Shown here in pieces: positions 47,876 to 57,461 of a stretch of 64,000 nt of DNA (position 1 is its first letter; each line of letters begins with the position of its first letter). Both the position numbers and the translations under genes were made by a program. This stretch comes from Oceanimonas sp. GK1. GTDB taxonomy: Bacteria > Pseudomonadota > Gammaproteobacteria > Enterobacterales > Aeromonadaceae. Below the pieces are notes generated by a model that was given only the letters and a program-made list of their open reading frames with translations, was not told where the DNA came from and ran no database searches. Where the stretch lies: contig NC_016745.1 in NCBI RefSeq assembly GCF_000243075.1, forward strand, positions 2,683,001 to 2,747,000, in the 5' to 3' direction.

Positions 47876-48811
47876 TTACATGCGGGTTTTGCGCTTTTGC
47901 CGCTGGCCCGGCTTGGGGCCCTGGCTGCGGGAGCCGGTGGGGGCCGGCTTTTTCGGCGCGGCACCGGTGCCGGCCCCCTTGACCCGAGTGTTGTGCTTGC
48001 GCACCGCCTTGCGAATGCGGGCCACCTGCTTGAAACGGTCGGGGGCGTTCACGTCCACCTTGCTTTCCCGCTCCGGCGGCAGGCCCACTTCCTTGCGCAG
48101 GTAGTTCACCTGATCCAGCGGCAGCTCGGCCCAGCCGCCCCGGGGCAGGTTCTTGGGCATTTCAATCTTGCCGTAGCGTACCCGCATCAGCCGGCTCACC
48201 TGCACGCCCTGGGATTCCCACAACCGGCGCACCTCCCGGTTGCGGCCTTCCTTCAGGGTAACGTGGAACCAGAGGTTCATGCTCTCGCCGCCGGTGTATT
48301 TCAGGGTTTCAAAACGGGCCTCGCCGTCTTCCAGCATCACCCCCTTGCGCAGCCGCTGCAGCATGGCTTCGTCCACCTCGCCAAACACCCGCACCGCGTA
48401 TTCCCGGTCAATCTCATGGCGCGGGTGCATCAGCCGGTTGGCCAGCTCGCCGTCGGTGGTAAACAGCAGCAGGCCGGAGGTGTTCACATCCAGCCGGCCC
48501 ACCGCCACCCAGCGGGCGCCCTGCAGCCGGGGCAGGCGGTCAAATACCGTGGGCCGGCCTTCCGGATCCTTGCGCGTGCTCACCTCGCCTTCCGGCTTGT
48601 GGTAGGCCAGCACCCGGCACACGATGTCGCTTTCGGCCTGGGTTTCCACCAGGTGGCCGTCCACCCGGATCTGCTCGCTGCCGGTGACTCTGTCCCCCAG
48701 CACCGCCACCTTGCCGTCCACGCTCACCCGGCCCTGGCTGATCAGCCCTTCAATTTCCCGGCGCGATCCCTTGCCGGCCCGGGCCAGCACTTTTTGCAGT
48801 TTTTCAGTCAT
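47876..48811 (-). CDS. rluB: 23S rRNA pseudouridine(2605) synthase
   Basis: RluB makes pseudouridine 2605 in 23S rRNA. The 311-residue protein has an N-terminal S4 domain ([20 protein letters not shown]), the catalytic [20 protein letters not shown] with the active Asp, and a long basic tail ([20 protein letters not shown]) like other RluB proteins. ATG 48811 follows AAGTGA; GTG 48820 has no ribosome binding site. The order rnm-yciO-rluB beside trp is shared with E. coli. Confidence 0.92.
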   Translation of the reverse strand: MTEKLQKVLARAGKGSRREIEGLISQGRVSVDGKVAVLGDRVTGSEQIRVDGHLVETQAESDIVCRVLAYHKPEGEVSTRKDPEGRPTVFDRLPRLQGARWVAVGRLDVNTSGLLLFTTDGELANRLMHPRHEIDREYAVRVFGEVDEAMLQRLRKGVMLEDGEARFETLKYTGGESMNLWFHVTLKEGRNREVRRLWESQGVQVSRLMRVRYGKIEMPKNLPRGGWAELPLDQVNYLRKEVGLPPERESKVDVNAPDRFKQVARIRKAVRKHNTRVKGAGTGAAPKKPAPTGSRSQGPKPGQRQKRKTRM

Positions 48812-48820
48812 GTCGTTCAC

Positions 48821-49441
48821 TTATTCAAAAGGGCTGAGATCGCCCGCGCCTTCACGCAGGATCACCGGGTTATCGTCATACAGATCCACCACCGTGGTGG
48901 GCCTGGGGTCGAGCACGCCGCCGTCGATGATCAAATCCACCACTTTTTCCAGCCGGTGGCGGATCTCAAAGGGATCGTATTCCGCCTCGGTCTCGCCGGG
49001 CAAAATCAGGCTGCAGGACATTAGCGGCTCGCCCAGGGCCTCCAGCAGCGCCAGGCTGATGGCGTGATCCGGCACCCGCAGGCCAATGGTTTTGCGCTTG
49101 GGGTTCTGCAGCCGCTTGGGCACTTCCTTGGTGGCCCGCAAAATAAAGGTATAGGCCCCGGGCGTGTTGTTTTTCATCAACCGGAACGCGGTGTTCTCCA
49201 CCCGGGCATAAGCCGACAGCTCGGACAAGTCCCGGCACACCAGGGTGAAATTGTGCTCCTTGTCGATCTGGCGAATGCGGCAGATGCGTTCCATGGCATT
49301 CTTGTCGCCCACCAGGCAGCCGATGGCGTAACCCGAATCGGTGGGGTACACCACCACGCCGCCCTGGCGCACAATGGCCACGGCCTGGTTGATCAGCCGG
49401 GGCTGGGGATTGTCTGGATGAATTTCAAAAAACTGACTCAT
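48821..49441 (-). CDS. yciO: YciO, Sua5/YrdC-family protein
   Basis: A 206-residue protein, same length as E. coli YciO, with the YrdC-like RNA-binding fold: GGVVVYPTDSGYAIGCLVG, MERICRIRQIDKEHNFTLVC and LRVPDHAISLALLEALGEPL. It is related to the threonylcarbamoyl-AMP synthase TsaC, but its own role is not settled. ATG 49441 follows GGGAGG. It lies between rnm and rluB. Confidence 0.92.
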   Translation of the reverse strand: MSQFFEIHPDNPQPRLINQAVAIVRQGGVVVYPTDSGYAIGCLVGDKNAMERICRIRQIDKEHNFTLVCRDLSELSAYARVENTAFRLMKNNTPGAYTFILRATKEVPKRLQNPKRKTIGLRVPDHAISLALLEALGEPLMSCSLILPGETEAEYDPFEIRHRLEKVVDLIIDGGVLDPRPTTVVDLYDDNPVILREGAGDLSPFE

Positions 49442-49461
49442 GATTCCTCCCGGAATGATTT

Positions 49462-50286
49462 TTATAGAAAACGTTCCCATACGGGATCGGCTTCCTTGGG
49501 CAGCCACAACTGGCGGCCCAGTTCCCGCCACTGGCTGGGAAAATGAAAATCGGAGCCCACGGAAGCGGCCAGGCCGTACTCCCGGCTCCACTTACCCAGC
49601 GTGGCACGTTCCTGCGGACTTTGCTGGGCCATGGACACCTCCATGGCATCGCCGCCGGCCTCGGCAAAGGCCGTCAGCAGGTTGCGCACCCATTTGTTCG
49701 ACAGGTCGTAACGGGTGGGGTGGGCCAGCACCGCCACGCCGCCCGCCTGTTGTATGGTAGTGATGGCATCGGCAAGGGAGCACCAGTCCGGCGGCGCATA
49801 ACCGGTGTTGCCCCGGCTCAAAAACTTTTTGAACACCTTGCCCATGGAGTCGGCGGCGCCCTGCTCCAGCAGCCAGCGGGCCATGTGGGTGCGGGTAATG
49901 GCCGCCTTGCCGGCAAGGGCCCGGGCACCGTCATAGGCGCCGGGATAACGGGCCTTTTCCAGCCGCTCGCTCATCAGCCGGGCCCGGGCCTCGCGCCGCC
50001 CGGTCTGCTCGCCCAGCAGTTGCACAAGCTCCGGATGGGCCGGATCCAGGTTCAGCCCCACCACGTGGATTTCCTTGTGTTGCCACAGGGTCGAGATTTC
50101 CACGCCGGTCACCAGCCGAATACCGTGTTCATTGGCAGCGGCCTGCGCCTCACTCAGTCCGGCCACGGTATCGTGGTCGGTCAGCGCCAGCACGTCCACT
50201 TCCTTTTCGGCGGCCCGGGCCAGCAGTTCGCCGGGGCTCAGGCTGCCGTCGGAGGCGGTGGAGTGGCTGTGCAGGTCGATGCGCAT
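49462..50286 (-). CDS. rnm: PHP-domain 5'-3' exoribonuclease Rnm (YciV/TrpH)
   Basis: A 274-residue PHP-family phosphoesterase. Metal-binding motifs are DLHSHSTASDG, LALTDHDTVAG, TGVEIST, VLAHPTRYD and VGSDFHFP. E. coli Rnm (RNase AM) is reported to trim the 5' ends of ribosomal and small RNAs. The gene is divergent from the trp operon, 75 bases from the trp promoter, as in E. coli. Confidence 0.93.
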   Translation of the reverse strand: MRIDLHSHSTASDGSLSPGELLARAAEKEVDVLALTDHDTVAGLSEAQAAANEHGIRLVTGVEISTLWQHKEIHVVGLNLDPAHPELVQLLGEQTGRREARARLMSERLEKARYPGAYDGARALAGKAAITRTHMARWLLEQGAADSMGKVFKKFLSRGNTGYAPPDWCSLADAITTIQQAGGVAVLAHPTRYDLSNKWVRNLLTAFAEAGGDAMEVSMAQQSPQERATLGKWSREYGLAASVGSDFHFPSQWRELGRQLWLPKEADPVWERFL

Positions 50287-50306
50287 AAAAAATCCTGTGG
50301 TTGGGC

Positions 50307-50335
50307 TTGACTTGCCCCCGCAAATATCGTTTAAC
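50307..50335 (+). promoter_or_regulatory. trp operon promoter
   Basis: TTGACT (50307-50312), 17 bases, TTTAAC (50330-50335). The -10 region, ATCGTTTAACTGTAT, only partly resembles a TrpR operator (core AGTTAACT). Confidence 0.7.
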
Positions 50336-50369
50336 TGTATCCAGTTTTTCGATTAGCGAGATGAGCGCC

Positions 50370-50420
50370 ATGTTGCAGCAAACTTCCACTCTGACCATTT
50401 GGTGGTGGCACACTCCCTGA
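50370..50420 (+). CDS. trpL: trp operon leader peptide
   Basis: A 16-codon leader, MLQQTSTLTIWWWHTP, with three consecutive Trp codons (50400-50408) followed by TGA. An in-frame ATG nine bases upstream would add MSA. Ribosomes stalling at the Trp codons when charged tRNA-Trp is scarce would favour the antiterminator. The peptide resembles Vibrio-type leaders (WWWHT) more than the E. coli one. Confidence 0.9.
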   Translation: MLQQTSTLTIWWWHTP

Positions 50421-50494
50421 AGCGGGTGTGATTTGCTGTATTCGTTCAACAGTCTCAGCGAAACATGAAAGCCCGCAACTCTGCGGGCTTTTTT
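50409..50494 (+). terminator. trp attenuator
   Basis: Segment 1-2: CACACTCCC and GGGTGTG (about 50409-50430). Segment 2-3: GCGGG (50422-50426) can instead pair with CCCGC (50472-50476). Terminator: AAAGCCCGCA (50468-50477), loop ACTC, TGCGGGCTTT (50482-50491) and T-run. The alternative pairings are mutually exclusive as in classical attenuation. Confidence 0.88.
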
Positions 50495-50517
50495 ATTATC
50501 CAGCAAAAGGTGATGCG

Positions 50518-50652
50518 ATGAAACCGACCTCTTTCATTTTTTGGCGATGGCAACCCGACAACCGGCCTGTTCAGCAACCGGCATTTGCGTGCGTTACCGA
50601 CGACGACATTGCCAGCCAGGTCATCAGACAGATACCCGATGATCAGCATTAA
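50518..50652 (+). CDS. Small 44-residue ORF between the trp attenuator and trpE
   Basis: An uninterrupted 44-codon ORF starting MKPTSFIFWRWQPDNRPVQQ, with AAAAGGTGA seven bases upstream, ending 18 bases before trpE. It has two Trp codons in WRW near the start and an acidic C-terminus (VTDDDIASQV, RQIPDDQH). I do not recognise it as a known family. It could be a real small protein, a second translated leader that couples trpE translation to attenuation, or chance. Its position and ribosome binding site favour translation. Confidence 0.5.
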   Translation: MKPTSFIFWRWQPDNRPVQQPAFACVTDDDIASQVIRQIPDDQH

Positions 50653-50670
50653 CTCATAAGGAATACCCCC

Positions 50671-52218
50671 ATGGCGCAAGGTCAGCTCCACGTTTTATTG
50701 CAGAATGCACCCTACACCGATGATCCCCTGGCGTTATACGCCGCCCTCAGCCAGCCCGGCGACAACAGCCTGCTGCTGGAATCCGCCGAAATCGACACCA
50801 AGGCGGGCACCCAAAGCCTGCTGATGCTGGACGCCTGTGTGCGCCTGGTCTGCCACGGCCGCACCGTTACTCTGAGCGCCCTCAACGCCAATGGCCTGCC
50901 GGCCCTTGAGCTGATACACCATGAGCTGGGCGGCGAACGCACCGAGCGCGAACTCACCGTGACCCTGGCCGAGGCCGACGCCAACCTGGACGAAGACAGC
51001 CGGCTCAAGGCGCCCTCGGTACTGGAAACCATTCGGCTTATACTCACCCGCTTTCATGCCGACCGGGGCCAGCAGCACCTGTTTATGGGCGGCACCTTCG
51101 CCTATGACCTTATCGCGTCGGTTGAGTGCCTGCCCGCCGTACCCGAGGGCATCAACCACTGCCCCGATTTCTGTTTTTACCTGGCGGAAACCCTGATCAC
51201 CCTGGATCACGTCAAAGAACAGTGCCAGCTGGCTGCCTGTGTTTTTGCCCCCGGCGAGCGCGACCGCCTTGAACAGCGCCTGAGCGAACTGGCCACCGCC
51301 TGCGGCGAGCGCCATGAAAGCCCCAAGGCCGAATCAACCCTGAGCGGCAAGGTGCAGGCCAGTAAAAGCGACGCCGAATTCCGTGCCGACGTAGAACGGC
51401 TCAAGGGCAACATCGTCGCCGGCGACATCTTTCAGGTGGTGCCGTCCCGCTGCTTTACCCTGCCCTGCCCCAGCCCGCTCGCGGCCTACGGCAAGCTCAA
51501 GCAGACCAACCCCAGCCCCTACATGTTTTATGTGAACGATCAGGACTTCATCCTGTTCGGCGCCAGCCCCGAAAGCTCGGTGAAGTTTGACCATCACAGC
51601 CGCCAGGTGGAAATGTACCCCATCGCCGGCACCCGCCGCCGGGGCTTCAACCCCGATGGCAGCATCAACCTGGATCTGGACGGCCGCATTGAGCTGGACC
51701 TGCGCCAGGACGCAAAGGAAACCGCCGAGCACCTGATGCTGGTGGATCTGGCCCGCAACGACATCGCCCGCATCAGCGAGCCCGGCAGCCGCTACGTGAA
51801 GGATCTGCTGAGCGTGGATCGCTACAGCCATGTGATGCACCTGGTGTCTCGGGTCGTGGGCACCCTTCGTGCCGACCTCGACGCCCTGCACGGCTACCAG
51901 GCCTGCATGAACATGGGCACCCTCACCGGCGCGCCCAAGCTTCGCGCCAGCGAGTTGATTCGCGAGGTGGAAGGCCAGCGCCGGGGCAGCTACGGCGGCG
52001 CCGTGGGGTATGTCAACGGCCTGGGCGACATGGACACCTGCATCGTTATTCGTTCGGCCTTTGTGAGCCAGGGGCTGGCCCACGTACAGGCCGGTGCCGG
52101 CGTGGTGTACGACTCGGACCCGCAGTCGGAAGCCGATGAAACCCGCAACAAGGCGGCGGCGGTACTGAACGCCATCGCCCTTTCCCACGGCAGCACCCTG
52201 GCGGAGGTGAGCGCATGA
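50671..52218 (+). CDS. trpE: Anthranilate synthase component I
   Basis: TrpE makes anthranilate from chorismate using ammonia delivered by TrpG. The 515-residue protein carries the tryptophan feedback-site motif LLES-x10-S (residues 35-49) and the chorismate-binding core (SAD-type [75 protein letters not shown]). It starts the trp structural genes and overlaps trpG by ATGA. Confidence 0.97.
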   Translation: MAQGQLHVLLQNAPYTDDPLALYAALSQPGDNSLLLESAEIDTKAGTQSLLMLDACVRLVCHGRTVTLSALNANGLPALELIHHELGGERTERELTVTLAEADANLDEDSRLKAPSVLETIRLILTRFHADRGQQHLFMGGTFAYDLIASVECLPAVPEGINHCPDFCFYLAETLITLDHVKEQCQLAACVFAPGERDRLEQRLSELATACGERHESPKAESTLSGKVQASKSDAEFRADVERLKGNIVAGDIFQVVPSRCFTLPCPSPLAAYGKLKQTNPSPYMFYVNDQDFILFGASPESSVKFDHHSRQVEMYPIAGTRRRGFNPDGSINLDLDGRIELDLRQDAKETAEHLMLVDLARNDIARISEPGSRYVKDLLSVDRYSHVMHLVSRVVGTLRADLDALHGYQACMNMGTLTGAPKLRASELIREVEGQRRGSYGGAVGYVNGLGDMDTCIVIRSAFVSQGLAHVQAGAGVVYDSDPQSEADETRNKAAAVLNAIALSHGSTLAEVSA

Positions 52219-52811
52219 GCCAGACCATTTTCCTGCTCGACAACTACGACTCCTTTACCTACAACCTGGTGGATCAGTTCCGCGCCCTCGGCGCCACGGT
52301 CAATGTTTACCGCAATACGGTGCCGGTGGCCCAGTTGCTGGCCGCCATGACACAGGCCGACAACCCGGTACTGGTGCTCTCCCCCGGTCCGGGCAAACCC
52401 AGTGACGCCGGCAACATGCCGGCACTGATTGAACAGTGCCTGGGCCGCTTTCCCATTCTCGGCATCTGCCTGGGCCATCAGGCATTGGTGGAGCACTATG
52501 GCGGCCGGGTGGAAAGCGCCGGCGAAATCAAGCACGGTAAGAGCTCGATGCTCAGCCACTCCGGCAAAGACATGTTTGCCGGCCTGCCCAACCCGCTGCC
52601 GGTGGCCCGCTACCACTCGCTGGTGGGCACCCACATTCCCGCCGGCCTGGAAGTGGTGGCCGACTTCAACGGCATGACCATGGCCGTGCAGGACAGGGCC
52701 CGCCGGGTGCTGGGCTTTCAGTTCCATCCCGAATCCATCATGACCACCGACGGGGCCCGCCTGCTGGCCCAGAGTCTGCAATTTATTACCACCAAGGAGA
52801 ATGCCGCATGA
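52215..52811 (+). CDS. trpG: Anthranilate synthase component II (glutamine amidotransferase)
   Basis: A 198-residue class I glutamine amidotransferase. The nucleophile is in [15 protein letters not shown], with FHPESIMT carrying the catalytic His-Glu. It starts [20 protein letters not shown]. Here trpG is separate from trpD, unlike the E. coli trpGD fusion. It overlaps trpE and trpD by ATGA on each side. Confidence 0.96.
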   Translation: MSQTIFLLDNYDSFTYNLVDQFRALGATVNVYRNTVPVAQLLAAMTQADNPVLVLSPGPGKPSDAGNMPALIEQCLGRFPILGICLGHQALVEHYGGRVESAGEIKHGKSSMLSHSGKDMFAGLPNPLPVARYHSLVGTHIPAGLEVVADFNGMTMAVQDRARRVLGFQFHPESIMTTDGARLLAQSLQFITTKENAA

Positions 52812-53815
52812 ATCAGGCCATGGAACAACTTTACCGGGGCGAAAACATCAGCCGTGAAGCCTCTCATGCCCTGTTCGAGCAACTGCTGCGCGGCGACATG
52901 GATCCCATTGTGCTCTCCTCCCTGCTCACCGCCCTGAAGATAAAAGGCGAAAGCCCGGACGAGATCGCCGGGGCCGCCAGCGCCCTGCTGGCCGCCGCCA
53001 AACCCTTTCCCCGCCCCGATTACGCCTTTTGCGACATCGTTGGTACCGGCGGCGATGGCATGAACACCATCAATGTGTCCACCACCTCGGCGCTGGTGGC
53101 CGCCGCCTGCGGCATTCCCGTGGCCAAGCACGGCAACCGGGGGGTGTCGTCCAAGTCGGGTTCGTCAGACCTGCTGGAGCAACTGGGCATTCGCCTGGAT
53201 CTCAGCCCGGAAGCGGCCCGCCGCTGCCTGGACGAAGCCAAGGCCTGTTTTCTGTTCGCCCCGCTCTACCACGGTGGCATTCGCCACGCCATGCCGGTGC
53301 GCCAGGCCCTGAAAACCCGCACCATCTTCAATGTGCTGGGCCCGCTCATTAACCCGGCACGCCCGAGCTTTATGGTGCTGGGGGTGTACAGCCCGGCACT
53401 GGTCCGCCCCATTGCCGACACCCTGGTGACCATGGGCCTGGAGCGGGGCATGGTGGTGCACGGCAGCGGCCTGGATGAAATTGCCATTCACGGCCCCACC
53501 CACATTGCCGAGATCAACGGCAACACCGTCACCGAATATCACATCACCCCCGAGGAGCTGGGGCTGGAACGGCACGATATCAGCACCATTGAGGGCGGCG
53601 AGCCGGCAGAGAACCGCAAAATTACCGAAGCCCTGCTGGCCGGTGAAGGTACCCTGGCCCAGCAGAGCGTGATTGCCATGAACGTGGCGCCGCTGCTGGT
53701 GATGAGCGGTCAGGTGGAAAATCTCAAGCAGGGCGTGGAGCGGGCACTGTCCGTGTTAAGATCCGGCCGTGCCCTGGATGTGGCCAAACAACTGGCGGAG
53801 TTGAGTCAATGCTGA
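52808..53815 (+). CDS. trpD: Anthranilate phosphoribosyltransferase
   Basis: TrpD joins anthranilate to PRPP. The 335-residue protein has the PRPP-binding [60 protein letters not shown] and [13 protein letters not shown]. It overlaps trpG (ATGA) and trpCF by seven bases. Confidence 0.97.
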   Translation: MNQAMEQLYRGENISREASHALFEQLLRGDMDPIVLSSLLTALKIKGESPDEIAGAASALLAAAKPFPRPDYAFCDIVGTGGDGMNTINVSTTSALVAAACGIPVAKHGNRGVSSKSGSSDLLEQLGIRLDLSPEAARRCLDEAKACFLFAPLYHGGIRHAMPVRQALKTRTIFNVLGPLINPARPSFMVLGVYSPALVRPIADTLVTMGLERGMVVHGSGLDEIAIHGPTHIAEINGNTVTEYHITPEELGLERHDISTIEGGEPAENRKITEALLAGEGTLAQQSVIAMNVAPLLVMSGQVENLKQGVERALSVLRSGRALDVAKQLAELSQC

Positions 53816-55197
53816 ATACGGTGCTCGGCAAAATTGTTGCCGACAAGAAAATCTGGGTGGAAGCCCGCAAACAAAGCCAGCCGCTGGCCAGCTTTGAAGC
53901 CGCGCTCACCCCAAGCGATCGTCCCTTTGCCGAGGCCCTGGCCGCCGGCAAGCCGGCCTTTATTCTGGAATGCAAAAAGGCCTCGCCCTCCAAGGGACTG
54001 ATAAGGGAAGTGTTTGATCTGGATGCCATTGCCGGCGTCTATGGCCGTTACGCCTCGGCCATTTCGGTGCTGACCGAAGAAAAGTACTTTCAGGGCCGCA
54101 TGGAGTTTGTGACCCGAGTGCGCGAACAAGTGACCCAGCCGGTGATCTGCAAGGACTTCATTGTCGATCCTTACCAAATCAAGCTGGCCCGCCACTACCA
54201 GGCCGATGCCATTCTGCTGATGCTGTCGGTGCTGGACGACGAGCAGTATGCCGAACTGGCCAAGGTGGCCGAATCCCTCAATATGGGCGTGCTCACCGAG
54301 GTGATCGACGAAGAGGAAGTGGCCCGGGCGCTGAAACTGGGTGCCAGGGTGATTGGCATCAACAACCGGGACCTGCGGGACCTCAGCATCGATCTCGACC
54401 GCACCAAACGGCTGGCGGCACTCATTCCCGAAGACCGCATCGTGATCTCCGAGTCCGGCATTTACCATCACGGCCAGACCAAGGCGCTCTCGGCCCATGC
54501 CGACGGCTTTCTGGTGGGCAGCTCGCTGATGGCCGAAGACCACCTTGAGCTTGCGGTGCGCCGGCTGATCCTCGGCGACAACAAGGTCTGTGGCCTCACT
54601 CGGGCCGAAGACGCCGCCGCCGCGTTTGAAGCCGGTGCCGTTTACGGGGGCCTCATCTTCGTGGAGAAAAGCCCCCGCTGCGTGAGCCTGGACCAGGCCC
54701 GCCGCGTGATGGCCGGCGCCCCGCTGCACTACGTGGGCGTATTTCAGAATCAGCCAGCAGACGAGATAGTGGCCACCGCACAAGAGCTGAACCTGGCGGC
54801 GGTGCAACTGCACGGTGACGAAGACGATGCCACCATCGAGCAACTCAAAGCCCGGCTGCCCGGCGTGGCCATCTGGAAAGCGGTGGCGGTAAGCGATGCG
54901 CTGCCCGCCCTGCCCCAGCACGCCGATCGGCTGCTGTTTGATACCAAGGCTGGCGGCCAGAGCGGCGGCACCGGCCAGGCCTTTGACTGGAGCCTGCTCG
55001 CAAACATCGATAAGGCCAGTGCCATGCTGGCCGGCGGGCTCACTTCCGACAACGCCGCCACCGCCGCCGCCGTTGGCTGCCGCGGCCTGGACTTTAACTC
55101 CGGCGTGGAAAGCGCTCCCGGCCAAAAAGATGCCGGCAAACTCAAGGCGGCCTTTGCCACCCTCAGACACTACGGACGCAGGACAAACACACAATGA
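53809..55197 (+). CDS. trpCF: Bifunctional indole-3-glycerol-phosphate synthase / phosphoribosylanthranilate isomerase
   Basis: A 462-residue two-domain enzyme doing two steps of tryptophan synthesis. Residues about 1-255 are the synthase ([67 protein letters not shown]). Residues about 256-462 are the isomerase ([54 protein letters not shown]). The fusion is typical of gammaproteobacteria. It overlaps trpD and trpB. Confidence 0.97.
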   Translation: MLNTVLGKIVADKKIWVEARKQSQPLASFEAALTPSDRPFAEALAAGKPAFILECKKASPSKGLIREVFDLDAIAGVYGRYASAISVLTEEKYFQGRMEFVTRVREQVTQPVICKDFIVDPYQIKLARHYQADAILLMLSVLDDEQYAELAKVAESLNMGVLTEVIDEEEVARALKLGARVIGINNRDLRDLSIDLDRTKRLAALIPEDRIVISESGIYHHGQTKALSAHADGFLVGSSLMAEDHLELAVRRLILGDNKVCGLTRAEDAAAAFEAGAVYGGLIFVEKSPRCVSLDQARRVMAGAPLHYVGVFQNQPADEIVATAQELNLAAVQLHGDEDDATIEQLKARLPGVAIWKAVAVSDALPALPQHADRLLFDTKAGGQSGGTGQAFDWSLLANIDKASAMLAGGLTSDNAATAAAVGCRGLDFNSGVESAPGQKDAGKLKAAFATLRHYGRRTNTQ

Positions 55198-56387
55198 GCT
55201 TACTGAATCCCTTTTTCGGCGACTTTGGCGGCATGTACGTGCCGCAGATCCTGATGCCGGCCCTGCTGCAACTGGAGCAGGCCTTTGTGGACGCCCAGCA
55301 GGATCCGGAATTTGACCGCGAGTTTCGCGAGCTGCTGACGGAATACGCCGGCCGCCCCACCCCGCTGACCCGGGTGCGCAACCTGGCCGCCAACACCAAA
55401 ACCCGCATTTACCTGAAGCGGGAAGATCTGCTGCACGGCGGTGCTCACAAGACCAACCAGGTGCTGGGCCAGGCGCTGCTTGCCAAGCGCATGGGCAAAA
55501 AACGCATTATCGCCGAAACCGGCGCCGGCCAGCACGGCGTGGCCACCGCCCTGGCCTGCGCCCTGATGGACATGGAGTGCATCGTGTACATGGGCGCCAA
55601 GGACTGCGAGCGGCAAAAACCCAATGTATTCCGTATGGAGCTGATGGGCGCCAAGGTGATACCGGTGCATTCCGGCGCAGCCACCCTCAAGGACGCCTGC
55701 AACGAGGCCATGCGCGACTGGGCAGCCAACTACGAGACCACCCACTACATGCTGGGGACCGCCGCTGGCCCGCACCCCTTCCCCACCATAGTGCGCGAAT
55801 TCCAGCGCATGATCGGCGAGGAAGCCAAGGTGCAGATCATGGAGCACGAAGCGCGGCTGCCCGATGCGGTGATTGCCTGTGTGGGCGGCGGCTCCAACGC
55901 CATTGGCCTGTTCGCCGACTTTATTGAGGAAGACAGCGTCAAGCTCATCGGCGTGGAGCCGGCGGGCAAGGGCATTGACACCGGCGAGCACGGCGCCACC
56001 CTGGGTGAAGGCACCAAGGGCGTATTCTTTGGCATGCTGTCGCTGATGATGCACGATGAAGACGGCCAGGTGGAAGAATCCTACTCGGTCTCCGCCGGCC
56101 TCGACTTTCCGTCCGTGGGCCCCCAGCACGCCTACCTGGCCACCACCGGCCGGGCCCAGTATGTGTCGGTCACCGACGACGAAGCCCTCAACGCCTTCCA
56201 GGCCCTGGCCCGTAACGAAGGCATTATTCCGGCGCTGGAATCCTCCCACGCCCTGGCCTATGCCCTGAAAATGGCCGAAGCCGATCCGGAAAAAGAGCAG
56301 GTACTGGTGGTGAACCTGTCGGGTCGTGGCGACAAGGACATCTTTACCGTGGCCGAAATCCTGGAGCACAAAGGAGCCCTGAAATGA
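55194..56387 (+). CDS. trpB: Tryptophan synthase beta subunit
   Basis: TrpB condenses indole and serine with PLP. The 397-residue protein has the PLP lysine K86 in [39 protein letters not shown], the phosphate loop [15 protein letters not shown] and [18 protein letters not shown]. It overlaps trpCF (ATGA) and trpA (ATGA). Confidence 0.98.
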   Translation: MSLLNPFFGDFGGMYVPQILMPALLQLEQAFVDAQQDPEFDREFRELLTEYAGRPTPLTRVRNLAANTKTRIYLKREDLLHGGAHKTNQVLGQALLAKRMGKKRIIAETGAGQHGVATALACALMDMECIVYMGAKDCERQKPNVFRMELMGAKVIPVHSGAATLKDACNEAMRDWAANYETTHYMLGTAAGPHPFPTIVREFQRMIGEEAKVQIMEHEARLPDAVIACVGGGSNAIGLFADFIEEDSVKLIGVEPAGKGIDTGEHGATLGEGTKGVFFGMLSLMMHDEDGQVEESYSVSAGLDFPSVGPQHAYLATTGRAQYVSVTDDEALNAFQALARNEGIIPALESSHALAYALKMAEADPEKEQVLVVNLSGRGDKDIFTVAEILEHKGALK

Positions 56388-57190
56388 GCCGTTACCAGCG
56401 TTTGTTTGACCGTTTGAAAACCGCCGATGAAGGCGCCTTTGTCCCCTTCGTGACCCTGGGCGACCCCACCCCCGAACACTCGCTGAAGGTGATTGACGCC
56501 CTGGTGGCCGGCGGTGCCGACGCCCTGGAGCTGGGCATTCCCTTCTCCGATCCGGTGGCCGATGGTCCCACCATTCAGGCCGCCACCCTGCGCGCCCGAA
56601 AGGCCGGCACCAACTCGCAAATCTGCTTCGACATGCTGACTCAGGTACGGGAAAAATACCCCGAGCTGCCCATTGGCCTGCTGGTGTACGCCAACCTGGT
56701 GTATGCGCCGGGAATGGACAGCTTCTATGGCCGTGCCGCCAAGGCCGGTGTGGACTCGGTGCTGGTGGCCGACGTGCCGCTGGAAATGGCCGGACCCTTC
56801 AAGGCCGCCGCCGACCGGGCCGGCATTGAGAGCATTTACATCGCCCCGCCCAACGGCGACGAGGCCACCCTGAAAGCGGTGGCACAAACCGGCTCCGGCT
56901 ACACCTACCTGCTGAGCCGGGCCGGCGTGACCGGCACCGAAACCAAGGCAGGCGCCCCGGTCGACACCCTGCTGGCTACCCTGGCCAAATACGATGCGCC
57001 ACCGTCGCTGCTCGGCTTTGGTATCTCCAGCCCCGAGCAGGTGCGCGACGCCATTGCCGCCGGTGCCGCCGGCGCCATCTCCGGATCCGCCGTGGTCAAG
57101 ATCATCGAGCAGCACCTGGACCAGCCCCAGGCCATGCTGGATGCCCTCACCGCCTTTGTCAAAGAAATGAAGGCCGCGACGCGGAAGTAA
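56384..57190 (+). CDS. trpA: Tryptophan synthase alpha subunit
   Basis: TrpA cleaves indole-3-glycerol phosphate and passes indole to TrpB. The 268-residue protein keeps catalytic E49 and D60 in [38 protein letters not shown], and [23 protein letters not shown] binds phosphate. It is the last trp gene; a degenerate heptamer repeat begins at the base after its stop codon and a terminator follows. Confidence 0.97.
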   Translation: MSRYQRLFDRLKTADEGAFVPFVTLGDPTPEHSLKVIDALVAGGADALELGIPFSDPVADGPTIQAATLRARKAGTNSQICFDMLTQVREKYPELPIGLLVYANLVYAPGMDSFYGRAAKAGVDSVLVADVPLEMAGPFKAAADRAGIESIYIAPPNGDEATLKAVAQTGSGYTYLLSRAGVTGTETKAGAPVDTLLATLAKYDAPPSLLGFGISSPEQVRDAIAAGAAGAISGSAVVKIIEQHLDQPQAMLDALTAFVKEMKAATRK

Positions 57191-57219
57191 GACGTTGGAC
57201 GTGAGATGTAAGGGGTGAG
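57191..57219 (+). repeat. Heptamer repeat after trpA
   Basis: GACGTTG, GACGTGA, GATGTAA, GGGGTGA in register, beginning at the base after the stop codon. The first three units nearly match those after the DUF3833 stop at 8483; the fourth matches the yecE and ATP-grasp sites. Confidence 0.8.
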
Positions 57220-57298
57220 CAAAATTTGCCCCGTATTTTCCTCCGTCATCCCGGCACAGGAACGTCATTCATCACGAAAATAAGGACAGGCGTCCGAC

Positions 57299-57332
57299 AA
57301 AACGGCACTTGGGTTAACCTGGTGCCGTTTTT
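57299..57332 (+). terminator. Terminator after the trp operon
   Basis: AAAACGGCAC and GTGCCGTTTTT pair around TTGGGTTAACCTG, about 110 bases past trpA. Confidence 0.82.
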
Positions 57333-57339
57333 ATGGAGC

Positions 57340-57377
57340 GCAGGCTGCCAGCCTGCAACTTGCCGCGAAGCGGCAAG
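57340..57377. repeat. Two adjacent hairpins (REP-like)
   Basis: GCAGGCT-GCC-AGCCTGC (57340-57356) is followed directly by CTTGCCGC-GAA-GCGGCAAG (57359-57377). Both stems are perfect. They lie between the trp terminator and the helicase gene and look like an interspersed repeat rather than a terminator, as no T-run follows. Confidence 0.65.
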
Positions 57378-57461
57378 CTCATGATCGCTTTACCCACTTC
57401 CTTCACCCTGCCAACGTGCTAACCTGGTCCGATAAAAATCTAACAATAACAAGGACACGGG

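Noticed and set aside
50321-50345. TrpR operator
   Set aside because: Only the TTAACT half resembles the consensus; not enough to call a site.
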